Positions 9,125-18,203 of a stretch of 64,000 nucleotides of DNA are shown piece after piece; within the stretch, counting starts at the first letter, position 1; each line of letters begins with the position of its first letter. The notes under the pieces were generated by a model. It did no database searches. It saw only the letters and a program-made list of their open reading frames with translations, and was not told where the DNA came from. The stretch covers positions 3,093,165-3,157,164 of the forward strand of contig NZ_JAALDK010000001.1 of the NCBI RefSeq assembly GCF_013366925.1, given 5' to 3'. The stretch is from Paraburkholderia youngii (lineage in GTDB: Bacteria > Pseudomonadota > Gammaproteobacteria > Burkholderiales > Burkholderiaceae). Both the position numbers and the translations under genes were made by a program.

Positions 9125-10429
9125 TTACTGCCGCGCCGCTATCCGCACGCGCTCGCCCGCTTTGGTTCGCGCCGACGCGATCGACATGCCCAGGCCGAGC
9201 AACGTCAGGCAGACGACGGGCACCAGCATCGGAGCGCTTGCGTTGCCCGCGACCTTTCCTATGTAAGGCATAAGGTTCTGCGCGAAGAAGCCTCCGAGAT
9301 TGCCAATCGAATTGATCGCCGCGATGCTGGCTGCAGCGCGGGCGCCCGTGAAGTATCGCGGGGGCAGCGACCAGAAGCATGGATAGAGCAGGGGAATGCA
9401 TGCGCCGCCCAGCACGAGCGCGGCAAATTGCAGCGGCAGACCCGGCAGCACGAGACTGAGCGCGAAGCCGATCACGCCGACGCCCGCAACCATCGCCATC
9501 GCCCTGAGCACCACACCCTCGCGTTTCAGCTTCGCGGGCAGCCACAGCAGAAGCAGCGCGGAGAGCATCCACGGAATCATGTTGAGCAGGCCATTGAGCG
9601 ACGAATGCGAGACGCCGCCGCTTTTCAGCAGCGTGGGCAACCAGTACGTCACGCCGTAGAGCGAGGTGGACATCAGCATGTAGCCGCACGCGAACATCAG
9701 CACGCGTTTGTCGACGAGCGCCCGCCACGGATGCCCGGCGGCCGCTTGCGCCGGCGCCTCGCGCCGCAGCGCCGCGATCATCAGGGCCTTTTCTTCGTTC
9801 GACAGGAACGGGGCGCGTTCGACGGACTCAGGCAGAAAGCGCAACGCAACGAGTGCGACGAGGACAGCAGGTATCCCGGTTGCCACGAACACCCATTGCC
9901 AGCCAGCGAGACCCAGATTGCCGTCCAGCGACAATAGCAAGCCACCCGCGAGCGAGCCGAGCATGTTGGCGAGCGCGCTGCCGAGCGTGAAGAAGCCGAG
10001 CATGCGTGTGCGATGACTCTGCGGAAACCAGAGCGTCAAATAGAAGATCACGCCCGGATAGAAGCCAGCTTCGGCGACACCCAGTGCGAACCGGAACACA
10101 TAGAAGAGTCCCGTTGAATGTGTGAATGCCATCGCCACGGTAATGGCGCCCCAGGTCGCCATGATGCGCGCGAGCCAAAGGCGAGCGCCGAAACGATGCA
10201 GCGCAAGCGTGCTCGGCACCTCGAACAGCAGGTAGCCGATAAAGAAGAGCGACGCGCCCAGACCATATGACGCTTCCGACATTCCCAGCGCATGCACCAT
10301 CTGCAGCTTGGCAAAGCCGACGTTCTGCCGGTCGATAAAGGCGATCAGGAACATCACGATCAACAGCGGCATGAGCCGCCAGGCGACCTTTTTCACGACA
10401 GCCTGCTCGGCAAGCATGGTTTGGCTCAC
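9125..10429 (-). CDS. MFS transporter, anion:cation symporter (ACS) type
   Basis: 434 aa from the GTG at 10429, which has CGGAG seven bases upstream; an in-frame TTG two codons earlier is less likely. Twelve hydrophobic segments are visible. IAFIDRQNVGFAKLQM in the first helix, GYLLFEVPSTLALHRFGARLWLARIM and FRFALGVAEAGFYPGVIFYLTLWFP are typical of phthalate, hexuronate and tartrate permeases of the ACS family. It is transcribed away from the GntR regulator across a shared promoter region with two palindromic operators, so it is probably controlled by that regulator and takes up the substrate of the amidohydrolase locus. Confidence 0.88.
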   Translation of the reverse strand: MSQTMLAEQAVVKKVAWRLMPLLIVMFLIAFIDRQNVGFAKLQMVHALGMSEASYGLGASLFFIGYLLFEVPSTLALHRFGARLWLARIMATWGAITVAMAFTHSTGLFYVFRFALGVAEAGFYPGVIFYLTLWFPQSHRTRMLGFFTLGSALANMLGSLAGGLLLSLDGNLGLAGWQWVFVATGIPAVLVALVALRFLPESVERAPFLSNEEKALMIAALRREAPAQAAAGHPWRALVDKRVLMFACGYMLMSTSLYGVTYWLPTLLKSGGVSHSSLNGLLNMIPWMLSALLLLWLPAKLKREGVVLRAMAMVAGVGVIGFALSLVLPGLPLQFAALVLGGACIPLLYPCFWSLPPRYFTGARAAASIAAINSIGNLGGFFAQNLMPYIGKVAGNASAPMLVPVVCLTLLGLGMSIASARTKAGERVRIAARQ

Positions 10430-10448
10430 AATCAATCTCCGTTCAAAA

Positions 10449-10461
10449 ATTCATATATATG
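10449..10461. promoter_or_regulatory. Palindromic operator, transporter side
   Basis: ATTCATATATATG, centred on the 10-bp palindrome CATATATATG, 20 bp upstream of the MFS start codon. It is the exact reverse complement of the site at 10568-10580. Paired A/T-rich palindromes flanking a divergent GntR-family promoter are the usual operator arrangement. Confidence 0.65.
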
Positions 10462-10567
10462 TTTAGGTGAATCTGTTTTCTTGACAATGGGTACAAACCC
10501 GCTGGAAGCTCAATTCAAAGCATACACAGGGTTATCACCGATCTACCGTCGGCCTTGATCATGAAAT

Positions 10568-10580
10568 CATATATATGAAT
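10568..10580. promoter_or_regulatory. Palindromic operator, regulator side
   Basis: CATATATATGAAT, containing the perfect 12-bp palindrome TCATATATATGA (10567-10578). It sits just before the ribosome binding site of the GntR gene, so occupancy could block transcription of the regulator and its downstream genes. This also argues that the GntR protein starts at 10596 and not at the ATG at 10575 inside the operator. Confidence 0.65.
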
Positions 10581-10595
10581 TGCACGGAGACTACG

Positions 10596-11318
10596 ATGCC
10601 TGCCGATGACCGGTTGCCCCGTTACCAGCGTTTGCGCGACGAAATGGTCGCTCTGATTGCGGCCCGCCATTGGCGGCCGGGTGAAGCGATCCCTACCGAG
10701 CAGGCGCTCGCCAAAAGCTACGACGTGGCGGTCGGGACGGTCCGCAAGGCCGTCGATCTACTCGTCGCGGAAGGCCTGCTGGAACGCTTTCAGGGCAGAG
10801 GGACGTTCGTGCGCCGCGCGAGCTTCGACAGCTCCCTGTTTCGTTTCTTCCGTTTCCAGACACGGCAAGGCGAACGACGCATTCCAGAGAGCCGCATCTT
10901 GCGACGCGAGGTCGTCGATGCGCCGTCGGCTGTCGCCGCGATCTTGCAGATTTCGAGTAGCGCGCGCGTGATCCAGATGACTCGCCTGCGGCTGATCGAC
11001 GGCGTGCCGATGCTCGCTGAAGAGATCTGGCTGCCCTATGTCCGTTTTGCGGCGTTTGCGCAGATGGACCTGAATGAAGTCGGTGACCTGCTGTATCCCG
11101 TGTACGAGGCGCAATGCAATCAGGTCGTGGCGTCCGCCACGGAAACACTGACCGTCGAAGCCATCGGCCCGTTGCATGCTCGACTATTGCGCATCGAGCC
11201 GGGTACGCCCGCCGTCGTCATCGAGCGTCTTGCATACGGCTACGACAGACAGCCGCTCGAATGGCGCCGCTCACGCGGGCCTGCCAGCGAATTCATCTAT
11301 CAGGCCGAGATCCGCTAG
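10596..11318 (+). CDS. GntR-family regulator with UTRA ligand domain
   Basis: 240 aa from ATG 10596 (CGGAG six bases upstream). The N-terminal winged helix is clear: LPRYQRLRDEMVALIAARHW, GEAIPTEQALAKSYDVAVGTVRKAVDLL, GLLERFQGRGTFV. The C-terminal half with RVIQMTRLRLIDGVPMLAEEIWLP is a UTRA effector domain as in HutC/FarR regulators. It heads a plus-strand operon with an MFS transporter and an amidohydrolase and faces a divergent MFS gene. It probably represses both units until a catabolic intermediate binds. Confidence 0.9.
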   Translation: MPADDRLPRYQRLRDEMVALIAARHWRPGEAIPTEQALAKSYDVAVGTVRKAVDLLVAEGLLERFQGRGTFVRRASFDSSLFRFFRFQTRQGERRIPESRILRREVVDAPSAVAAILQISSSARVIQMTRLRLIDGVPMLAEEIWLPYVRFAAFAQMDLNEVGDLLYPVYEAQCNQVVASATETLTVEAIGPLHARLLRIEPGTPAVVIERLAYGYDRQPLEWRRSRGPASEFIYQAEIR

Positions 11319-11379
11319 CGATCGCGCGCCTTCACAAACAAGTTGTTCCCACGCAGGAACGACGACCTGGGAGACAGCA

Positions 11380-12672
11380 ATGTTCAAGTGGTTCAGCCAG
11401 ATTTCAGGCAATGAACGCCGGACGTTCTGGGCGTGCTTCGGCGGATGGGCGCTTGATTCGCTCGATGTGCAGATGTTCAGCCTCGTGATTCCGGCGATCA
11501 TCGCCGAGTGGTCGATCAGCCGCACGCAAGCGGGGCTCGTCAGCGGCGTAACGCTGGTGGCGTCGGCGCTGGGTGGTTGGATCGCGGGCATGATGTCGGA
11601 CCGGCTGGGGCGCGTAAAGACGCTGCAATGGACGGTCGCGTGTTTTTCCGTGTTCACGTTCCTGTGCGCGTTCGCGCAGAACTATCCACAGTTCCTCGTG
11701 CTGAAGACACTGCAGGGGTTCGGCTTTGGCGGAGAATGGGCGGCGGGCGCCGTGCTGATGGCCGAGACCATCCGCAATGAGCATCGCGGCAAAGCGATGG
11801 GCAGCGTGCAGAGCGCATGGGCAGTCGGCTGGGGCGCAGCGGTGCTGCTGTATGCGCTGATGTTCTCGCTGCTGCCTGCGGATACTGCGTGGCGCGTGAT
11901 GTTCGGGGTTGGCATCGTTCCGGCGCTTCTGATTCTGTACGTCCGACGCGGCGTGCAGGAGCCTGCCGCGCCGGCCCGCGCAACGCGCGATGCGCGGGCG
12001 CGTCAGCAGCCGACGCCTGGCCTTGTCGTCGGCATCTTTTCTCCGCAAGTGCTGCGCATGACGCTGATCGGCGCACTGCTCGGCGTTGGTGCGCATGGCG
12101 GCTACTACGCGCTGATGACCTGGCTACCGACGTTTCTGAAAAGCGAGCGCCATCTGTCGGTCTTGAGTACGGGCGGCTACCTCGCCGTCGTGATCGTCGC
12201 GTTCTTTTGCGGGTGCCTCGTGAGTGCGCAGTTGCTGGATCGCATCGGACGCCGCAAGACCATACTCACGTTTGCGATCTGCTGTGTGATAACGGTGATC
12301 GCCTATCTGTTTCTACCGCTCGGCAATACCGCGATGCTGTTCCTCGGTTTTCCGCTAGGCTTTTTTGCAGCGGGCATTCCGGCAAGCATGGGCGCGCTAT
12401 TCAATGAGCTGTATCCGCGCGGGATGCGTGGCACTGGCGTCGGGTTTTGCTACAACTTCGGTCGCGTCGTGTCGGCGGGATTTCCGGTGCTCGTCGGGCA
12501 CATGTCCGCGACCATGTCGCTTGGAACGGCGATCGGCATCGATGCGGGACTCGCGTACTCAATTGTCGTGCTGTCCGTGCTGATGTTGCCCGAGACACGC
12601 GGCCGCACGCTGGGCGAAGCCACGCTCGAGCCCGAACACACAGGCGCGCTTTCTCACGCGCAAAGGCATTGA
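11380..12672 (+). CDS. MFS transporter, aromatic acid/sialate:H+ symporter-like
   Basis: 430 aa from ATG 11380 (GGGAG six bases upstream), twelve hydrophobic segments. FGGWALDSLDVQMFSLVIPAI in helix 1 and SDRLGRVKTLQW, then GFGFGGEWAAGAVLMAE in helix 4-5, are typical of the AAHS/SHS metabolite:H+ symporters that carry carboxylates. It lies 61 bp after the GntR gene and 54 bp before the amidohydrolase. Together with the divergent ACS transporter this locus has two different uptake systems, which may take related substrates. Confidence 0.88.
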   Translation: MFKWFSQISGNERRTFWACFGGWALDSLDVQMFSLVIPAIIAEWSISRTQAGLVSGVTLVASALGGWIAGMMSDRLGRVKTLQWTVACFSVFTFLCAFAQNYPQFLVLKTLQGFGFGGEWAAGAVLMAETIRNEHRGKAMGSVQSAWAVGWGAAVLLYALMFSLLPADTAWRVMFGVGIVPALLILYVRRGVQEPAAPARATRDARARQQPTPGLVVGIFSPQVLRMTLIGALLGVGAHGGYYALMTWLPTFLKSERHLSVLSTGGYLAVVIVAFFCGCLVSAQLLDRIGRRKTILTFAICCVITVIAYLFLPLGNTAMLFLGFPLGFFAAGIPASMGALFNELYPRGMRGTGVGFCYNFGRVVSAGFPVLVGHMSATMSLGTAIGIDAGLAYSIVVLSVLMLPETRGRTLGEATLEPEHTGALSHAQRH

Positions 12673-12726
12673 CGGGCAAGGCACTCGCCGTAACCGCGCA
12701 AGACTGGTGATGAAGGAACGTCCGTG

Positions 12727-13599
12727 ATGGAGAAGTCGAGGATAGAGGCGAGCCACCGGCAGGCTGTGTATCGTCCGGCCCACATTGCATCTGTCGATAC
12801 TCATGCTCATGTATTCGAGCGCGGCTTGCCGCTCGCCCAAAAGCGTCGCTACGTGCCCGACTACGACGCCACGCTCGACGCATACCTTGCCCAACTGGAC
12901 ACGCACGGCGTATCACACGGCGTGCTTGTGCAGCCCAGCTTTCTCGGCACCGATTGCAGCTATATGCTCGATGCGTTGCGCCGCGCGCCGCAGCGGCTAC
13001 GCGGTGTCGCGGTGATCGAGCGTGATTGTCGGATCGACACACTGACGGAGATGGCGAATGCGGGCATTGCAGGGATTCGGCTGAACCTGATCGGACATGC
13101 CGATCAGCCGCTCGACAGATGGGTGAGCGCGCAAACGCTCGCCCATGTCCGCGATCTGAAATGGCATGTCGAAGTGCATGCGGAAGCTGCGCGGCTGCAG
13201 GGCGTCGTCGAGCCGCTTCTGGACGCTGGCATGAATGTCGTCGTCGATCACTTCGGCAGGCCCGATCCGGATATCGGTGTAAAAGACGTAGGCTTTCGCC
13301 GTCTTCTTCGACTGGCTGATACGCGGCGTGTGTGGGTGAAGATATCGGCCGCGTACCGGAATCGACGGCAGCTTCGCCCGGATGACCATGATGCGCATGA
13401 GGCATTTCATTTTCTGAAAGCGGCCTTTGGCGTGCATCGCCTCATGTGGGGCAGCGACTGGCCCCATACGCAGTTTGAAGCAGACGAGGATTTCACTCAC
13501 GCGCTCGAACTTCTGCGCGCGCTGCTCCCGGTTGAAGAAGAGCGCAGCGTTGTCCTGGCAGACACGCCAGCAAGACTTTACAGGTTCGACATTGCGTGA
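12727..13599 (+). CDS. Amidohydrolase-family hydrolase (PDC lactonase-like)
   Basis: 290 aa from ATG 12727 (AAGGA upstream; a GTG directly before is equally placed). Metal-binding DTHAHVF at about residues 22-28 opens a TIM barrel, WHVEVHAE carries the middle histidine, and WGSDWPHTQFE near residue 240 carries the catalytic aspartate. The closest type is the 2-pyrone-4,6-dicarboxylate lactonase / 4-sulfomuconolactone hydrolase group, which open small lactones. Last gene of the GntR-MFS operon. Lactone substrate is inferred from family and from the carboxylate transporters. Confidence 0.88.
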   Translation: MEKSRIEASHRQAVYRPAHIASVDTHAHVFERGLPLAQKRRYVPDYDATLDAYLAQLDTHGVSHGVLVQPSFLGTDCSYMLDALRRAPQRLRGVAVIERDCRIDTLTEMANAGIAGIRLNLIGHADQPLDRWVSAQTLAHVRDLKWHVEVHAEAARLQGVVEPLLDAGMNVVVDHFGRPDPDIGVKDVGFRRLLRLADTRRVWVKISAAYRNRRQLRPDDHDAHEAFHFLKAAFGVHRLMWGSDWPHTQFEADEDFTHALELLRALLPVEEERSVVLADTPARLYRFDIA

Positions 13600-14357
13600 T
13601 TCACATGGCGCATTGCAACGGCAGCACTGGCTAGACGGGTTGCCTAGCCGCGCAGCGGCGATAAGGTCTCAGTGCGACGTACACCGGTCATAGTCATACT
13701 GGCCAAAACATTTCCGGCCGCAAGTCGCTTACCTCGATGCTCACATCGGCCGGCAGATTGGCCACGACTAAGAGAATATATTCCCTGTGCGCAGTTTCGC
13801 GTCGATTTCGCAAGCGCGTCAGATGGCCCCCCCGACAAGCGGCCACAAGGGCCGGGGCAGGAAGGCGCAAGAAGCCGTAATCACAACGGGCGGACGTTTC
13901 GTCGCGTCGACGCTGGACATCTGCAACGACGCGTTTATGCAGAACAGCGGCTCAGCCACCGCACCGACGCTTTGCATGAGCGTCTGCCGCGTCGCGAGAC
14001 GCGGCAGACAGATCTTTCGCCAGGTTGGTCCTCCCGTGGTCGTTCTTCCTGGCGGATGACATGCACCGATTTACGCAGACCGTACGACCGAAAACCGTCT
14101 TGCTACCCGTACGCATGGCCGGGAAGCGCGAACGTTCGTTGGCGAAGCACATCCGGCCAACGATCCGCTTGACACCGATCAATTGGAAGGCCGGCATACT
14201 CTGCTTGGAAGCAGGCATACAGGCTGCGAGGAATTAAATGGCAGATAGGGGTCGATTGGTGCATTCACCGACGGCGTGGTGGCAGCTAACTGTCCCCGGT
14301 CGTCAACGGGCAGAGCCCGGCCAACAGACGACCTTTGCGGGCAAAGAGGTTCGGCAT
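13600..14357. other. Gene-poor stretch with a haemagglutinin remnant
   Basis: No complete gene is visible. A short plus-strand remnant of a filamentous-haemagglutinin gene lies inside (13877-13948). Around 14247-14270 a 23-bp sequence resembles one at 6388-6411, too short to call. The remainder looks like decayed sequence. Confidence 0.4.
13877..13948 (+). pseudogene. Fragment of a TpsA-type haemagglutinin N-terminal domain
   Basis: In frame the stretch reads VITTGGRFVASTLDICNDAF followed by MQNSGS. The two full-length TpsA-type genes of this window have VISTGGRFVASTLDVCNSAF and VVSTGDRFVASTLDVGNCAF at the matching place, so the match is unmistakable despite its 24 residues. Flanking sequence in either direction is not recognisable. 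It is a relic of a third paralogue more than 30 kb from the others and on the opposite strand. Confidence 0.7.
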
Positions 14358-15335
14358 TCAGACGTCCGTTGCGCCCTGGAGGCGGCCATTTAAATCGCGA
14401 GCACAGCCTGAGTGCCCCCTCAATGGATAGCTGGCGAGCAATGCAGCACATCGCTCCCGCAAGAAAGCATGCAACGCGTTAATCGCCGGCGACAGTTGCG
14501 CACGGTGAGCACAAATCAGGTGCAGCGGGGCAGGCTCGCAATACTCCGGGGGAAATAACTCCACCAGTCGACCTGCCTTTAGATCGTCAATGAGGTCCAG
14601 CCGCGACTTATAGACAAGTCCTTCCCCGGCTATCGCCCAGCGACGGACGACATCGGCATCGTCGCTGATGCGATTACCCGTGACTGCCACGGTGCGCTCG
14701 CCCCCGGGCAGCGTGAAGCGCCAGCGTTCATGTATCTGCTCGCTCCAGACATACCGAAGGCAGTTGTGTCGCCGCAGGTCCTCAACTTTGGCCGGTGCGC
14801 CATGCCGTTCGAGGTATGACGGCGCGGCACACAATGCCCGTCGGTTGTTGTCGACCAGCCTCATCGCCAGAAGAGACGAATCAGGTAGCGCTCCGTAGCG
14901 CACGACGGCATCCAGCGGCTGGCGGGTCAGGTCGGCCGCCCTGTCGCTCATTTTCAGGTGCAGCGACAGTCCAGGGTGCACGTGCTGAAATTCATCCAGC
15001 CACGGCACCAGCAGGTTTCGACCAAAGTCGGATGGAGCGGACAGCCGCAGCGGCCCGGTCAGCGCCCCCCGGCTGTTTGCCAGGGCCTGCTCGCCTTGCT
15101 CCAGCGCACCAATCATGACCCGCGCATGCGGCAGGTATCGCTCCCCGGCGTCCGACAGTTGCATGCTCCGCGTCGAACGGGTGAACAGGCGCGTGTCCAG
15201 CGCCTTTTCGAGCCGCTGCACTGACGCACTCGCATGTGCGGGCGCGATATTCAACTGGCGCGCCGCCTCCGAGAAGCTGCCGTAGTCCACCGTGTGCACG
15301 AAGATCTGAACGTCATCGAGTCGAATCATTTTCAT
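14358..15335 (-). CDS. LysR-family transcriptional regulator
   Basis: 325 aa with the LysR winged helix at the N-terminus (VQIFVHTVDYGSFSEAARQL, AHASASVQRLEKALDTRLFT) and a periplasmic-binding-like effector domain. It is divergent from the MDR oxidoreductase gene, 90 bp apart, with a perfect inverted repeat between them, the classical set-up for a LysR activator or repressor of its neighbour. Confidence 0.92.
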   Translation of the reverse strand: MKMIRLDDVQIFVHTVDYGSFSEAARQLNIAPAHASASVQRLEKALDTRLFTRSTRSMQLSDAGERYLPHARVMIGALEQGEQALANSRGALTGPLRLSAPSDFGRNLLVPWLDEFQHVHPGLSLHLKMSDRAADLTRQPLDAVVRYGALPDSSLLAMRLVDNNRRALCAAPSYLERHGAPAKVEDLRRHNCLRYVWSEQIHERWRFTLPGGERTVAVTGNRISDDADVVRRWAIAGEGLVYKSRLDLIDDLKAGRLVELFPPEYCEPAPLHLICAHRAQLSPAINALHAFLRERCAALLASYPLRGHSGCARDLNGRLQGATDV

Positions 15336-15396
15336 CGAAATGCTGAAACTGTTTGGGCTGGACGAGTATTTATCCGTATATCGACGAAAGATAACA

Positions 15397-15420
15397 TGGT
15401 CTCATACCCCTTGGAGACCA
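15397..15420. promoter_or_regulatory. Inverted repeat, probable LysR operator
   Basis: TGGTCTC-N10-GAGACCA, perfect 7-bp arms, between the divergent LysR and MDR genes and ending 5 bp before the MDR start codon. Position so close to the start suggests repression of the MDR gene by the adjacent LysR protein. Confidence 0.5.
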
Positions 15421-15425
15421 CGTGT

Positions 15426-16439
15426 ATGAGAGCCATCGGCTTCTATCAGAACCATCCCATCAGCCATCCGCAGGCGCTGCAGGACATCGAGTTGCCGACG
15501 CCGGAACTGCGCGACCACGATCTGCTGGTGGAAGTGAAAGCGGTATCGGTCAACCCGGTCGATACCAAAATACGGCGCGGTGGAGATATTCCGGAAGGCG
15601 GTGCGCGCATCGCCGGCTGGGACGCGGCGGGAATCGTCCGCGCGACCGGTCCGCTGGCCACCCGCTTCAAGCCAGGCGACCGTGTCTGGTATGCGGGTGA
15701 CATCAAGCGGCCCGGCTGCAACAGCGAACTGCACGCCGTGGACGAACGCATCGTCGGACCCATGCCGACATCACTGGATTTCGCAGAAGCCGCTTCGTTG
15801 CCGCTGACCGCGATCACCGCGTGGGAACTGCTGTTCGACCGTCTGCGTGTTCAGGCAGCGGATCCGACCGACAACAACGTGCTGCTCGTCATCGGAGCGG
15901 CGGGCGGCGTCGGCTCGATTCTGACCCAACTGGCGCGCGAGTTGACCGGCATGACTGTCATCGGCACGGCCTCGCGGCCGGAAACCCGCGAGTGGGTGCT
16001 GGCTCATGGGGCGCATTACGTCCTCGATCACCATCAGCCCTGGGCAGCCCAGCTGGCCGCGCTCGGTATCGAGCACGTCACCCATGTTGCCGGGTTGAAC
16101 AACAGCGCTGCCTACGTACCTCAGATCGCCGCCGTGCTGCGCCCGGAAGGCCAGTTCGCCCTCATCGACGACCCGGTGGGTCTGGACATCGGTCCGTTCA
16201 AGGGGAAATCCATCTCGATTCACTGGGAGCTGATGTTCACCCGTGCGATGTTCACCACCGACACCCTCGCACGGCAACAAGCGTTGCTGCGCCGCGCGGC
16301 GCATCTGGTCGATCTGGGCCGCCTCAAGCACACGCTGACCCGCCGCATTGACGGCATCAACGCCGCAGGTCTGATCGAGGCGCATGAGCTGGTCGAGGCG
16401 GGCAACATGATCGGCAAGGTCGTCGTCTCCAACCACTGA
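15426..16439 (+). CDS. Quinone-oxidoreductase-like MDR protein (zinc-binding ADH family)
   Basis: 337 aa from ATG 15426 (TTGGAG upstream). GroES-like N-terminal domain with EVKAVSVNPVDTKIRRG, then a Rossmann nucleotide site VIGAAGGVGSILTQLARELTG at about residues 155-175. Structural and catalytic zinc cysteines are absent, placing it with zeta-crystallin/quinone oxidoreductases that reduce enones or quinones with NADPH. It is followed after 24 bp by a GlcG/HbpS protein, a common pairing in Burkholderia, and is probably controlled by the divergent LysR protein. Confidence 0.9.
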   Translation: MRAIGFYQNHPISHPQALQDIELPTPELRDHDLLVEVKAVSVNPVDTKIRRGGDIPEGGARIAGWDAAGIVRATGPLATRFKPGDRVWYAGDIKRPGCNSELHAVDERIVGPMPTSLDFAEAASLPLTAITAWELLFDRLRVQAADPTDNNVLLVIGAAGGVGSILTQLARELTGMTVIGTASRPETREWVLAHGAHYVLDHHQPWAAQLAALGIEHVTHVAGLNNSAAYVPQIAAVLRPEGQFALIDDPVGLDIGPFKGKSISIHWELMFTRAMFTTDTLARQQALLRRAAHLVDLGRLKHTLTRRIDGINAAGLIEAHELVEAGNMIGKVVVSNH

Positions 16440-16463
16440 ACCCTTCTGAGAACGAGCATCAAC

Positions 16464-16889
16464 ATGACATCGCAAATCATCAGCACGGCAACGATCAGCC
16501 TGGAAGCCGCCCAAGCACTGCTGGCAGAGGCGCGCCGCGCCTGCGCGGCGCGCGGATTCGCCGCGACAATCGCTATTACAGATGCGGGAGGCCACCTGCG
16601 CGCCTTCGAGCGCGCGGATACCGCCCCGTTCCTCACCGTTGACGTCGCCATCGACAAGGCATGGACCGCCGCGTCGTTCGGCATGGCCACGCACCAATGG
16701 AATCAGTACATGGCCGAGCCCGCCGTTGCCCCGCTGGCACACCATCCGCGGCTGACGCCGGTCGGCGGTGGCGTACCGATCTTCCACGAAGAGCGTCTGG
16801 TTGGGGGCATCGGTATTTCTGGCGGAGCATCCCTTCAAGATCATGAGGCCGCTGAGGAAGCACTGCGTAACGCAGGATTTCTGCAATAA
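16464..16889 (+). CDS. GlcG/HbpS-family (DUF336) protein
   Basis: 141 aa covering the whole small domain: ISLEAAQALLAEARRACAAR, AITDAGGHLRAFERADTAP, KAWTAASFGM and the glycine-rich PVGGGVPI...GGIGISGGASLQDHEAAEEAL ending. Members were named from glycolate-operon GlcG and the haem-binding HbpS; the biochemical role is mostly unknown. No export signal is visible here. It forms a two-gene operon with the MDR oxidoreductase. Confidence 0.9.
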   Translation: MTSQIISTATISLEAAQALLAEARRACAARGFAATIAITDAGGHLRAFERADTAPFLTVDVAIDKAWTAASFGMATHQWNQYMAEPAVAPLAHHPRLTPVGGGVPIFHEERLVGGIGISGGASLQDHEAAEEALRNAGFLQ

Positions 16890-17188
16890 ACCGTGTGCTA
16901 CCCATGAGGCGCCGCCGCGGATGACCGGATCACTTCGATAGCTGCCGTCGATGCTGTGGTGGCTCGAGCGGCGGTTCAGGGTCGACTCCTGCCGGATACC
17001 TCCGGATCGACCACAGCCCCGATCTTCGGTTCGGGGTCGGACTAGGTTCGGCCACTTTCCGCCGTTCGCCTGAGTCATGCGGTGGTCGTTCGAAGGACCG
17101 GTCCACGCCGAAACCCGCCCGATGCTCAACGCGCAGTTGTCGGCCAAAGCCGGCATTGGAACGTGCTCGGTTTTAGGTCAGCAATGCT

Positions 17189-18097
17189 TCAGTCCAATCG
17201 TCCTTGACCTGCAAGTTCTACCAAAGTGTCGACCACATGGCGCACCTTGGGTCGCAAATGAGCCACCTTCGGCCACACTGCGTGCACGTCTATAAGCTCA
17301 TTTGAAATTTCGTCGAGGACTGACACCAATGCGCCTGACTCGAGATGTGGCCTTACGAGGGACATCGGCATCTGGCACACCCCCATGCCCGCGACTGCAG
17401 CTCCCACAATTGAGTCTCCATCGCTAATTTGATGAGTCCCAGGCGGCGAAATGCGTTGCGTTTGCCCGTCAATATGCACACGCCATGAAAGTGGTTGACC
17501 GCGCCGATACCCGACGATGCACGCATGATGCTGCAGCTCTGCAAGACTCCTGGGAGTTCCACGCTGCGAGAGATAGTCAGGCGATGCTGCAATCACCATC
17601 CGTTGACGTGTCAGTCGTCGTGCTATCAGACCACTCGAACTTTGAAGTTCGCCAAAGCGGATTACAAGGTCAACGCCTTCTTCTATCGGGTCAATCAGAT
17701 AGTCCGAGAAGGTCATCGTGAATAGCAAGTCGGGATACTTGCGACCGATGTCCAGCAGGATTGGCACAAGAATGCGCCGCCCGAAGGCAGCGGGCATATC
17801 AATCCGCAATCGACCTACTGGCTGCTGATGGCCTGGGCCGATTGCAGTTTCCGCCGTTGAGATTTCGTCGAGTGCCGATGTGCAGGCAGCGAAATAGGCT
17901 TCGCCGTCCGCCGTGAGTGAAATGCTTCGGGTGGTCCGATGGAATAGCTGCGCGCCAAGGCGGTCTTCCAGCTTAGCAATGGCCTTCCCGACCGCTGATT
18001 TGGTCAACCCAAGTTGCTCGGCAGCATCAGTGAAGCTGCGAGATTTTGCGGCGGTGACGAAAATGACGACCCCGCTGAATGTATCAACCAGCGCCAT
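17189..18097 (-). CDS. LysR-family transcriptional regulator
   Basis: 302 aa; winged helix with FVTAAKSRSFTDAAEQLGLT and KAIAKLEDRLGAQLFHRTTRSISLT, then an effector-binding domain. GGAGA lies very close to the ATG at 18097. It lies 107 bp downstream of the iolG-type gene on the same strand, so it may be read from the end of the hydroxyquinol operon or from its own promoter. A tail-end LysR gene could be an extra regulator of the island. Confidence 0.9.
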   Translation of the reverse strand: MALVDTFSGVVIFVTAAKSRSFTDAAEQLGLTKSAVGKAIAKLEDRLGAQLFHRTTRSISLTADGEAYFAACTSALDEISTAETAIGPGHQQPVGRLRIDMPAAFGRRILVPILLDIGRKYPDLLFTMTFSDYLIDPIEEGVDLVIRFGELQSSSGLIARRLTRQRMVIAASPDYLSQRGTPRSLAELQHHACIVGYRRGQPLSWRVHIDGQTQRISPPGTHQISDGDSIVGAAVAGMGVCQMPMSLVRPHLESGALVSVLDEISNELIDVHAVWPKVAHLRPKVRHVVDTLVELAGQGRLD

Positions 18098-18203
18098 GTC
18101 TCCGCCTATTGAAGAGTTTCATTCTTCATGTAGCGCCGAATATCGCGGATTGTCAACCTTCTGGCGGGAATCAATACCGCTCCAACCACCGCACCTTTAG
18201 TGC

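Noticed and set aside
6388..14270. A 23-bp similarity between 6388-6411 and 14247-14270 (GGTGCATTC core)
   Set aside because: Too short and with no extended flanks; could be chance or relic of a dispersed element.
15771..17156. A 461-codon minus-strand open frame spanning the MDR and GlcG genes
   Set aside because: It covers two well-supported plus-strand genes and shows no motif.
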